Shown here piece after piece: positions 56,767-64,000 of a stretch of DNA of 64,000 nucleotides. The number at the start of each line of letters is the position of its first letter. The first letter of the stretch is position 1. Where the stretch lies: assembly GCF_910593845.1 (NCBI RefSeq), contig NZ_CAJVAS010000018.1:1-64000 (forward strand), read 5' to 3'. The notes beneath the pieces are model-generated. The model saw only the letters and a list, made by a program, of their open reading frames with translations, was not told where the DNA came from and made no database searches. The stretch comes from Paenibacillus solanacearum (lineage in GTDB: Bacteria > Bacillota > Bacilli > Paenibacillales > NBRC-103111). Position numbers and translations under genes: made by a program.

Positions 56767-59061
56767 ATGCGGCCCAAAGCCAACGCTAAATGGTACTTCA
56801 TCGCAGCCTTGCTGGTTGTTCTTGCTGCCATGGCCAGTCTTGCCGTAATGGTATGGTTCCCGAACGGCAAATCGGACGAACCAGTCCTGATCAGCTTGAA
56901 CAAACCGGTAACCGCCATGTCTTCGGAAAAGGCTCACGAGCCTGTTTTCGCCATCGACGGGGATGCGGCCAGCTACTGGGCTTCCTCCCTCGGCACCGCC
57001 GGCATGACCTGGATGCAGGTCGATTTGGAAAGCATCCATAAGATCGACCAAATTCATCTACGCAACTGGGTCGATGGGAAACGGTTTTATCACTATTATA
57101 TTACCGGGAGTATAGACGAAGCGAACTGGTTCCCTATCGCCGTGAAATCGGATGATCGCCCTGCTGCCGACGAGGGGGATCGATTCCAGGTTAAGGCAGT
57201 CGCCCGGTACGTCCGCGTCTATGTCACGCATCATTCCGCGAACAACAGCGCCCACATCAGCGACTTCAAAGTATATGGCCATCCTCTCGCAGCGAAAGCC
57301 GCCAATGACGCGCATCTCTTGGACATCGAACAGAGTGCGGTCGATCGGGAAACGTATTCTGCCGGTCAGCCGGTCAGTTTGACGTACAGCTTGCGAAATC
57401 CTTCCAAAGACAACAAGGTAACGCTATCTGCACTTCATGTGAAAATATTTAAGCTCAGCAATCCGTATGTGCTGCTAGAAATTCCGGTACAGTCCGGATT
57501 GACTGTTCTGCCGGGCCAATCGGTCAAGCGAACAGTCCCATCGCTCTGGACCATTCCGAATGATATGCCTGCCGGCTCCTATGGGGTCTACTTCCAATTT
57601 CAATATGACAGCGGTTACATCGATGAACGCTATGCCGACTTTATTCGCGTCGTTTCGGGTTCGGAGCGCACGGTCTACCAGATCGACAAGCATAACTACA
57701 AGGGGATCGACGTGTACACGCTCGACGGCGGAATGAGCGCGGAATATGCAGTTCAGAAATCGGCGGAGATGCTGGGGGCCACCGTTTCGCATACATGGTA
57801 TGTGTCGCCCAAGGGAGGAACGTTCCCGGTTTACGGAACGAGGTCTTTTTTACAGCGATCGATCCAGCAGACGGTCGATTTCTACAATAAAGAATTCGGC
57901 AAGGAGACGCCATTCGATACCGTCATCATTTCTACCGGAGTGATGCCCGTATCTTATATATCCCGAACGATGAAAGCGCCGGTGCTGCCGCTGCAGTATC
58001 TCGTCAGTCTCGATACGATCAAGGAGCTGCGTTCGATTTTGCAGTACGCCAACGCCAACGGAATTCCAAGCTTCGCCTCCATCGGTTACGCGCGTTCGAT
58101 GCCGATGACCGCAGTGGCGTGGATGAAGCTGCTCGGGCTGCCCGAGGAATATAAACAATTCCTGAATCAGCATCAGGTGAAGCATGTGGTTCTGATGGGC
58201 GCCGACGAAACGAACGGCGGGGAAGATCTGGTGCGCAAGGTCGTTGGCGAAGGCGTGAACCCGGTCGGTACAGACCCCGGCGATATGTACGTTGTATATA
58301 AGCAGCGGGCCACGGCGCAGGACGTTGCCTTGTTGAACAAAGAAATTAAAGACCTTAGCGAAGCGCCGTTGGAGAAATATTCCCGTCATTTGTCCGACTG
58401 GGAAGGCGGTGTGGTCAAGCGGCAGATTGATGGATTCAGTCGTGATTTGAAGGCGTCGACCGGGGTTCGGGAGATCGTGTTCGTCACCGGACGCACCTCG
58501 CTGGGACTATACGATTTGCCTACGTTCGCAGTCCTGGAATTTATGAAAAAAAACGAGGAGGTGTTTGCCGCGGATGGACCCGTCGTTCGCGGTGTGACGC
58601 TGAGCCCTTATTTGTTGTCGCATCCGTTCTATGAGACGAATATTCGCTATGTGCCCCTCGTTTACTATCAAGGAAATACGACGCAGAATACGATTGACCT
58701 CCGCTTGAATGAGATGGTGCGCCAGGCGGTTCGCCGTTATTTCCCGAACATTCGATTTGAGGATTTGAACATATGGATCAATGCTTCCAGGAATGCCGGC
58801 GGCAATGTAGCGGAGGAGTTCAAGAGAAGCCTCCGCGAGAAAGGGCTTCTGCATATCGAAGAACAAAATTACGGAGCAGACGAGGAGTGGAAACCGGAAG
58901 ACGGCATGGAGGCTCCGACCGAGCGCATCGTGGAGCAATGGGCCGCATCGACGACGCCGGAAGCTCTGCAAGCGTGGGACCATCGCCTGACGCCGCTATC
59001 CATCGAGGATCTCAAGACGATCGCCCGCATCTATCCGAATGTTTCTGTCACCCCTGAGTAA
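56767..59061 (+). CDS. Membrane-anchored F5/8 type C (discoidin) domain protein
   Basis: A 764-residue extracytoplasmic protein. One N-terminal transmembrane helix (WYFIAALLVVLAAMASLAVM) anchors it. Residues about 35-180 form an F5/8C carbohydrate-binding domain (ISLNKPVTAMSSEKAHEPVF, ASYWASSLG, WMQVDLESIHKIDQIHLRNW, ARYVRVYVTHH). A beta-sandwich (about 195-300) follows, then about 450 residues of alpha/beta sequence I do not recognise (VLMGADETNGGEDLVRKVVG; IRFEDLNIWINASRNAGGNV). ATG at 56767 follows AAGGAGGG. Upstream of an orphan solute-binding lipoprotein, like the glycosidase at 44185. Confidence 0.78.
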   Translation: MRPKANAKWYFIAALLVVLAAMASLAVMVWFPNGKSDEPVLISLNKPVTAMSSEKAHEPVFAIDGDAASYWASSLGTAGMTWMQVDLESIHKIDQIHLRNWVDGKRFYHYYITGSIDEANWFPIAVKSDDRPAADEGDRFQVKAVARYVRVYVTHHSANNSAHISDFKVYGHPLAAKAANDAHLLDIEQSAVDRETYSAGQPVSLTYSLRNPSKDNKVTLSALHVKIFKLSNPYVLLEIPVQSGLTVLPGQSVKRTVPSLWTIPNDMPAGSYGVYFQFQYDSGYIDERYADFIRVVSGSERTVYQIDKHNYKGIDVYTLDGGMSAEYAVQKSAEMLGATVSHTWYVSPKGGTFPVYGTRSFLQRSIQQTVDFYNKEFGKETPFDTVIISTGVMPVSYISRTMKAPVLPLQYLVSLDTIKELRSILQYANANGIPSFASIGYARSMPMTAVAWMKLLGLPEEYKQFLNQHQVKHVVLMGADETNGGEDLVRKVVGEGVNPVGTDPGDMYVVYKQRATAQDVALLNKEIKDLSEAPLEKYSRHLSDWEGGVVKRQIDGFSRDLKASTGVREIVFVTGRTSLGLYDLPTFAVLEFMKKNEEVFAADGPVVRGVTLSPYLLSHPFYETNIRYVPLVYYQGNTTQNTIDLRLNEMVRQAVRRYFPNIRFEDLNIWINASRNAGGNVAEEFKRSLREKGLLHIEEQNYGADEEWKPEDGMEAPTERIVEQWAASTTPEALQAWDHRLTPLSIEDLKTIARIYPNVSVTPE

Positions 59062-59156
59062 CCTGTGTTTTCCAACGATGATCGGGCTGTTTGGACATCC
59101 CGCCGCACCTTGCAAGCATAGCAGCCCTCGAATAAACGATATGAGGAGGCGTTTCA

Positions 59157-60443
59157 ATGAAAAACATAGCGATTGTATCCATCATTGGTGTGCTTGCAGG
59201 CTCTTTAACAGGCTGCGCGGGAGGCGGCGCTCCGGAAAGCCCGAAGCAGCCGGCAGCGGAAAAACCGCATGATCCGGTCACTTTAAAAATGTTCACGACC
59301 CAGCCGTTCAACAAGGACGATCTGAGCAACCTGATCAATGGACCGCTCCAGAAAAAATATCCTTATATTACCGTCGAGCCGATCGAAACGCCCAACAATT
59401 CGCTGACGCAATACATCGCCACCGGAGAGCCGATGGATCTGCTGACGATATACAACGGTCATATCCCGTCGTATAAAGACTTTAATATTTTTACGGATAT
59501 TACGCCGCTGGCGCAAAAGATTTCATTTGATTTCGGCCGGTTCGATCCGCGGTCATTGGAAACGGTCCGGGCGATCTCGGACAAAGGCGAGCTGTACGGC
59601 ATTCCTTATAACGTGCAGTTTAACGCAGTGTATTACAATAAGGACATTTTCGACCGGTTCGGGGTGGCGTATCCGAACGATGGGATGACATGGGAGGATG
59701 CGATTCGCATTGGCCAGAAGTTGACGCGTCTTCAGGACGGAGTGCAGTACCGGGGATTGGACCCGGAAAGCATCATTCGGCTAATGTACCCGTTATCCGC
59801 AACCGTTGTCGACGGCAAGACGAATAAATCTCTTGTGAGTGGCGAGCTGTACAGAAAGCTGTTCGAGACGGGGTACCAAATTTATTCCATTCCCGGAAAC
59901 AAACCGGCGAAGTGGAGCATCAACTCCACGAACGCGTTTATTAAGGACCGCAATGTGGCGATGTTTGCAGGCGTGAACATCTTTAACTCGCTCGCGCAGT
60001 ACCAGGACTTGAACTGGGACCTCGCGCAGTACCCGAGCTACAAGGATAAACCGAACGTGTACGGCATGTACGATCTGCACGTCATGACCATCAGCAAAAC
60101 AAGCAAGTATCCGGACGAGGCGATGAAAGTACTGGAGGTGCTCTTCTCGGATGAGGTGCAGATGATGAGCACCAAAGAAACGGGGCGGGTATCTCCTCTG
60201 AAAGACCCGAAGTTCAAAGCGGCCTTCGGCGCAGATATGCCGGTTCTGAAAGGAAAGAGCATTCCAAGCATTTTTAAAAGCCAGCCCGCCTCGGCTCCGC
60301 CGTTCTCCATTCATTATCCGAAAGCGAGGGACATCCTCAGCAATCAATTCCAGCAATATGCAGACGACAAAAAGGACATGAATTCCGCGCTGAGGGACGC
60401 CGACGAACTGATCAATCAATATATATTGGAAAATACCAAGTGA
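59157..60443 (+). CDS. Extracellular solute-binding lipoprotein (family 1), second copy
   Basis: A 428-residue lipoprotein: lipobox LAGSLTGC near residue 20 and family motifs IPYNVQFNAVYYNKDIFDRF and YPNDGMTWEDAIRIGQKLT that parallel the protein at 45519. Likely binds an oligosaccharide outside the cell. No intact permease or ATPase follows; instead a fragment of an ABC exporter-type ATPase overlaps its stop. ATG at 59157 follows GAGGAGG. Confidence 0.9.
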   Translation: MKNIAIVSIIGVLAGSLTGCAGGGAPESPKQPAAEKPHDPVTLKMFTTQPFNKDDLSNLINGPLQKKYPYITVEPIETPNNSLTQYIATGEPMDLLTIYNGHIPSYKDFNIFTDITPLAQKISFDFGRFDPRSLETVRAISDKGELYGIPYNVQFNAVYYNKDIFDRFGVAYPNDGMTWEDAIRIGQKLTRLQDGVQYRGLDPESIIRLMYPLSATVVDGKTNKSLVSGELYRKLFETGYQIYSIPGNKPAKWSINSTNAFIKDRNVAMFAGVNIFNSLAQYQDLNWDLAQYPSYKDKPNVYGMYDLHVMTISKTSKYPDEAMKVLEVLFSDEVQMMSTKETGRVSPLKDPKFKAAFGADMPVLKGKSIPSIFKSQPASAPPFSIHYPKARDILSNQFQQYADDKKDMNSALRDADELINQYILENTK

Positions 60444-60670
60444 TCCTTGCCAGGAGGACCGGCGACAAGACGACGATATTGATTTCCCATCGTCTGGGGA
60501 TTACCTCTATCGTCGACCGCATTCTCGTCTTCTCGAGCGGCGAAATTATCGAAGAAGGCAGCCACGAGGAGCTGATGGCGCTGGATGGCCAGTACGCCAA
60601 GATGTATCGCGCCCAGGCGTAATGGTATAACGAGGACGTGGAGCTGCAAAGCAAGCTGGTCAATACGTAG
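60440..60670 (+). pseudogene. Remnant of an ABC-transporter ATPase C-terminus
   Basis: Only the last about 60 residues survive: DKTTILISHRLGITSIVDRI, then LVFSSGEIIEEGSHEELMAL and MYRAQA, i.e. H-loop and C-terminus of an exporter-type ATPase. Walker A, signature and Walker B are absent. After an in-frame TAA at 60620 the same frame continues WYNEDVELQSKLVNT to a TAG at 60668, as if a Gln codon had mutated to a stop. The fragment abuts the lipoprotein stop, marking a deletion junction. Confidence 0.75.
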
Positions 60671-60686
60671 TTGTAAGCGCGAGAGA

Positions 60687-60712
60687 AGCGGCTGCCGGGG
60701 AAGGCAGCCGCT
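60687..60712. terminator. GC-rich hairpin
   Basis: AGCGGCTGCC (60687-60696) pairs with GGCAGCCGCT (60703-60712), loop GGGGAA, followed by GTTTG. It may end the lipoprotein transcript; the T tract is weak. The remaining bases to 60891 hold no gene I can support. Confidence 0.6.
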
Positions 60713-60891
60713 GTTTGCCGTGGCCTGAGGTTCTCAAGCGCATTGGCCGATTGGTCTGCGCACTGCTGCTTGGGACATGCGCGGCGAACAGCCAGGACGT
60801 GGCGCCGAGGCTTTCGCTCCCGGGGAAGCCCGGATACGGCGAGAGCGGGGGCGCAGACTTGCCGCTTGCGCGCGGTAGCGGCAGGCCGTAT

Positions 60892-61593
60892 TTACGATGC
60901 CTTATGCAAGGCCGCTTCGAGCAGCAGCCAGCGTTCATGCTGCCATCTCCATAACGAAGTGACGTAAGCTATCGTATCGGCATTGTAAAATCCGGCGATG
61001 CGCTGAACGCCATACAATCCGCAGACGCCGCTAGGGTCCAGACGGACCGGACGAAGAACGCTGTATGCGTTCGGAAGCACGTTCGTCGGCGTGAGCAGCT
61101 TGCCGTCGCGGTAATAGCCGGCTTGATCGTAGGCTGCCTTACGGTCAGACAAATCGATGGTATACCGCTGATTCGATTCCTTGATGGCAATGGTCGCCCG
61201 ATAGCCGTCCTCGAAGCGGCCGGTTATGCCGAGAGGCTGCGGCACGGGAAGCTGCCGAGGAACGTGATGCAATACGGTATACAAGTAATGATCCGACGTT
61301 CCGGCGCTGCCGCCCGTCTCGGCGGTGACGTAGATGTCCGCGACGCGATCGCCTGTGAAATCGCAAAACTGCATGGTCGGATTGTACCCGCCCGGCACCG
61401 GAATCACGATCGGCCGAGGCTTTGTCCGGTCCGTCACTTCCACCGCCAGCTGCTTGAAGTAGACGGTATCGGGGCTGTATTTTTGCCCGTATAAGGAAAC
61501 GCGGTCTGGAAGCCGGTCCCCGGTCACATCCACGTCCTTGCTGTCCAATAAAATGTAATCTTGAGCCGGCCTTGCGAGCCCGTTGTTCATCAT
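60892..61593 (-). CDS. FG-GAP/VCBS-like hypothetical protein
   Basis: A 233-residue protein without signal peptide. YILLDSKDVDVTGDRLPDRV and MQFCDFTGDRVADIYVTAE carry the D-x-D/N-G-D-x-x-D calcium-binding signature of FG-GAP/VCBS repeats. The second half (about 110-230) is beta-rich with GFYNADTIAYVTSLWRWQHE. Similar proteins are widespread and unnamed in spore formers. ATG at 61593 lies 6 bases after GGGAGAG. Divergent from the Yellow-like gene. Confidence 0.72.
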   Translation of the reverse strand: MMNNGLARPAQDYILLDSKDVDVTGDRLPDRVSLYGQKYSPDTVYFKQLAVEVTDRTKPRPIVIPVPGGYNPTMQFCDFTGDRVADIYVTAETGGSAGTSDHYLYTVLHHVPRQLPVPQPLGITGRFEDGYRATIAIKESNQRYTIDLSDRKAAYDQAGYYRDGKLLTPTNVLPNAYSVLRPVRLDPSGVCGLYGVQRIAGFYNADTIAYVTSLWRWQHERWLLLEAALHKAS

Positions 61594-61783
61594 GCACATC
61601 TCTCCCTATTGCTTGCAGTATATGTGGGTCGATGACCCGAGGGCACCCTGAATGCATGCCGGACAAGCCCAAGGAGCGGGAAACCTGTACCCGTCAGGGA
61701 TGTTATTTCGTTTAGCACATATATATTTTACGTGCCTGATCGTTAAGGGGATCAATGGTGAGGGGGAGATGAGGGGCTCAGGG

Positions 61784-62923
61784 ATGACGCATTACGAGCT
61801 GTTGTTTCATTGGAACCGGCTGGACTGGCATTTCCCGGACGCCGTCATGGAGCGGGAGTTCGAGGAGAAGCAGTATTGGAGGAAATGTATGCCGGCCGGG
61901 GTGAAGGTGGACCATCACGGCCATATGTACGTGTCGGTGCCGCGGTGGGACTACGGGATCCCGTCAACGATGAACCGGATTGTCATTCGGGACGGCGCAC
62001 CTGTGCTCGACGCGTTCCCCAGCTGGGAATGGAATGAGCCCGGCGATGTCCGGGCGCTGCAATCGGTGCTCGGGTATGAAATCGACGAATACAACCGGAT
62101 GTGGATACTGGACCAAGGCAAAATCGCCTACGGTCCATCGCTGGAAGGCTCGCAAAAGCTGGTCATCTGGGATTTGAACAGCAACGCGCTCATCGACTCG
62201 ATCGTCATTCCGAACGAGATTGCGCCGTACCGGACCTCGTTTCTGAACGATATCGTCGTGAACCATACCAACGGCTTCGCTTATATGACCGATTCGGGCA
62301 GCGGCTGGCCGGATCATCCGCTGGCCGGCGGCATCATCGTGTTCGACATGCGGGCGCGGTCGTTCCGGCGCGTGCTGGACCGGCATTTCAGCACGCAGGA
62401 TGTTCCCGGCTTCCGGTTCGAGATCGATACGCAGCCGGTGTTCCAGCACAAGCCGGTCCGCATCGGAGCGGACGGCATCGCGCTTTCCGCGGACCGTTCC
62501 ACTTTGTACTACTGCCAGGTGACAGGCCGGAACTTGTACGCCGTCGATACGTCCCTGCTGCGCAGCCTCCATACCCCACTGGAGACGATCGCCGGCGCCG
62601 TTCAAGCGCTCGGCAGCAAGAAGACGACGACCGACGGCATGCACGCGGACAATCAAGGCAATGTGTTCTACACGATGCTGGAGGGGAAGGGCATCGGCTT
62701 CTACTTCCGCGCAAGCGGCGGCTTTTATTCGCTTCTGTCCGACGACCGGATGCTGTGGGTCGACGGGGTCGCTTTTGACCAGCGAGGGTGGATTATATTT
62801 AACAGCAACCGGCTTCACCACATGTTCGACGAGCCGCAAACGATCGACTGGAGCAACCCGTTCAATCTGGCAATCTGGAGAGCTTATATCGGCGCGGATG
62901 TGAAGTCGTATTTGTACCCTTAA
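61784..62923 (+). CDS. Yellow/major royal jelly protein-like protein
   Basis: A 379-residue protein with the six-bladed propeller sequence style of the MRJP/Yellow family: HGHMYVSVPRWDYGIPSTMN, RMWILDQGKIAYGPSL, LNDIVVNHTNGFAYMTDSG, GADGIALSADRSTLYYCQVT and TTDGMHADNQGNVFYTMLEG. No signal peptide. Bacterial members are scattered and their activity is unproven. ATG at 61784 lies 7 bases after GAGGGG; ATG at 61769 is too close to its own site. Confidence 0.82.
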   Translation: MTHYELLFHWNRLDWHFPDAVMEREFEEKQYWRKCMPAGVKVDHHGHMYVSVPRWDYGIPSTMNRIVIRDGAPVLDAFPSWEWNEPGDVRALQSVLGYEIDEYNRMWILDQGKIAYGPSLEGSQKLVIWDLNSNALIDSIVIPNEIAPYRTSFLNDIVVNHTNGFAYMTDSGSGWPDHPLAGGIIVFDMRARSFRRVLDRHFSTQDVPGFRFEIDTQPVFQHKPVRIGADGIALSADRSTLYYCQVTGRNLYAVDTSLLRSLHTPLETIAGAVQALGSKKTTTDGMHADNQGNVFYTMLEGKGIGFYFRASGGFYSLLSDDRMLWVDGVAFDQRGWIIFNSNRLHHMFDEPQTIDWSNPFNLAIWRAYIGADVKSYLYP

Positions 62924-63076
62924 GTCTCGTTGAATTGAAAAAGCCTCCCATGAACCGTAAAATAAGCAGTAATGGCAATATGCAAAAATCTTGGCCAAGG
63001 CGGCAAGCGATCATGCGCCCCTTGGCCTCGAAGGTATGGGCCGGTTATCAAGCAACGAACATGAGGAGGATCTTCC

Positions 63077-64000
63077 ATGAAGCCGCAAGCCAAAGCGCGA
63101 CCTGTCCTGACCGAAGGACCTATCGCCAAGACGCTTTTTCTTTTTTCACTGCCCATCCTGCTCGGCAACGTGCTGCAGTCGCTCAATGGATCGATCAACT
63201 CGATCTGGGTCGGGAAATTTCTCGGCGAGACGGCGTTGGCGGCCACGTCCAATGCGAATATCATTATGTTTTTCCTGTTAAGCCTTGTCTTCGGCGTGTC
63301 GATGGCGGCCGTCATCCTCGTCGGACAAAATCTCGGCGCCCAGAAGGTGGACGAAGCCAAGCGGGTCGTCGGCACCAGCGCGGTGTTTTTTGCCGCGATG
63401 TCGGTGATCGTCGGTCTGGCCGGCATCATCTTTTCGCCGCATATCTTGGACTTGCTCAATACGCCGCCCGATGCCAAGGAGCTGGCCGTCAAGTATACGC
63501 AGATCATGTTCGCCGGCATTCCGTTCATGTTCGGGTACAATCTGGTCATGGCCGTGCTGCGCGGTTCAGGCGACGCGAAGACCCCGTTTTATTTCTTGCT
63601 GCTGTCGGCGGCACTGGACATCGTGCTCAACCCGCTGCTCATCGCCGGCATCGGCCCGTTTCCGGAGCTCGGCATCAGCGGATCGGCGATTGCGACGTTT
63701 ATCGCCCAGTTCGTCAGCTTCGTGCTGCTCTTGATGTATTTGTATGCGAAAAAATATTTTTTGCGCATCACGCGAAACGATCTGCATCTGCTTCGGCTGG
63801 ACTGGCCGCTCATCGGGGTACTCGTCCGCAAAGGCTTGCCGATGGGACTGAACATGGTCGTCGTTTCGTTCAGCAATCTGGTGCTTATCCATATCGTCAA
63901 CGCGTTCGGTTCCGAGTCTACGGCGGCTTTCGGCGTTGCCACACAAATTTCCAGCTACGTGCAGATGCCGGCGATGGCGATCGGCGGGGCGGTGACGTCC
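63077..64000 (+). CDS. MATE-family efflux transporter (partial, runs off the window)
   Basis: The first 308 residues of a membrane transporter. MKPQAKARPVLTEGPIAKTL, then FLFSLPILLGNVLQSLNGSI and SIWVGKFLGETALAATSNA are typical of MATE proteins; about eight hydrophobic helices are visible, including GVSMAAVILVGQNLGAQKVD and FGYNLVMAVLRGSGDAKTPF. MATE pumps export drugs or metabolites against Na+ or H+. ATG at 63077 follows GAGGAGGA. The gene continues past position 64000. Confidence 0.92.
   Translation, partial: MKPQAKARPVLTEGPIAKTLFLFSLPILLGNVLQSLNGSINSIWVGKFLGETALAATSNANIIMFFLLSLVFGVSMAAVILVGQNLGAQKVDEAKRVVGTSAVFFAAMSVIVGLAGIIFSPHILDLLNTPPDAKELAVKYTQIMFAGIPFMFGYNLVMAVLRGSGDAKTPFYFLLLSAALDIVLNPLLIAGIGPFPELGISGSAIATFIAQFVSFVLLLMYLYAKKYFLRITRNDLHLLRLDWPLIGVLVRKGLPMGLNMVVVSFSNLVLIHIVNAFGSESTAAFGVATQISSYVQMPAMAIGGAVTS

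Noticed and set aside
60715..60954. Plus-strand frame with a signal-like N-terminus
   Set aside because: No ribosome-binding site, runs antisense into the FG-GAP-like gene and looks like GC-rich chance sequence.
1..64000. tRNA, rRNA, CRISPR arrays, insertion sequences or prophage genes
   Set aside because: I looked for cloverleaf/CCA-ending sequences, regular spaced repeats, transposase motifs and phage structural genes by eye and found none that I could support.

Overview
The window looks like a chromosomal segment of a spore-forming Firmicute, most likely Paenibacillus or a close relative. The evidence is GC-rich DNA carrying strong Gram-positive ribosome-binding sites (AAGGAGG type), frequent GTG and TTG starts, lipoprotein and Sec signal peptides without outer-membrane genes, spore-associated genes (a YheC/YheD-type ATP-grasp protein, a CotS-type kinase-like protein, a 36-residue YjcZ-type peptide), an S-layer-homology protein, secreted stalk-domain proteins, and many carbohydrate-related genes. 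I saw no rRNA, tRNA, CRISPR array or insertion sequence. The right end cuts a MATE transporter gene.

Layout. 0.2-7.2 kb: a response regulator with a transcriptional-activator domain, a PilZ (c-di-GMP receptor) protein, four tandem secreted stalk-domain proteins, and a convergent SLH/Ig-like surface protein. 7.4-10.2 kb: an exported OB-fold protein, the ATP-grasp spore protein and an arylamine N-acetyltransferase. 10.5-14.2 kb: a complete potABCD spermidine/putrescine importer. 14.3-17.5 kb: a Gfo/Idh oxidoreductase, then a c-di-GMP-I riboswitch with terminator in front of a GAF-GGDEF-EAL protein. 17.6-21.5 kb: small hypothetical genes, a cytoplasmic beta-helix protein and the YjcZ-like peptide. 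21.8-31.4 kb: an unusual dihydroorotate-dehydrogenase-like/membrane fusion, an M15 carboxypeptidase, an M48 protease, a hydrolase, a DoxX-like gene that looks frameshifted, a PAS-PAS-GGDEF cyclase, the CotS-type kinase and a DUF4037 protein. 31.7-34.8 kb: a nitroreductase, a phytanoyl-CoA-dioxygenase-family enzyme and a LacI regulator sharing an operator motif. 35.1-43.1 kb: MOSC protein, DGPF/ECF sigma pair, WYL regulator, DinB/EVE pair, uracil-DNA-glycosylase-family protein, pepT and an orphan ParB. 43.2-48.4 kb: an AraC regulator divergent from a phosphodiester glycosidase, solute-binding lipoprotein and sulfatase operon. 48.5-55.6 kb: a frameshifted secreted protein gene, hemY, a coupled pair of tiny genes, deoD, a DUF441 protein, a PIG-L deacetylase, a YdjM-type membrane protein, another broken small gene and a DeoR-family regulator. 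56-64 kb: a histidine phosphatase, an F5/8C membrane-anchored protein, a second orphan solute-binding lipoprotein, an ABC-ATPase remnant, divergent FG-GAP-like and Yellow/MRJP-like genes, and the partial MATE gene.

Themes. c-di-GMP recurs: PilZ receptor, riboswitch, phosphodiesterase-type protein and diguanylate cyclase. Two solute-binding lipoproteins of the same family each follow a large extracellular protein gene and lack permeases nearby. Three small genes look frameshifted, and one ABC gene survives only as a C-terminal fragment with a further in-frame stop.
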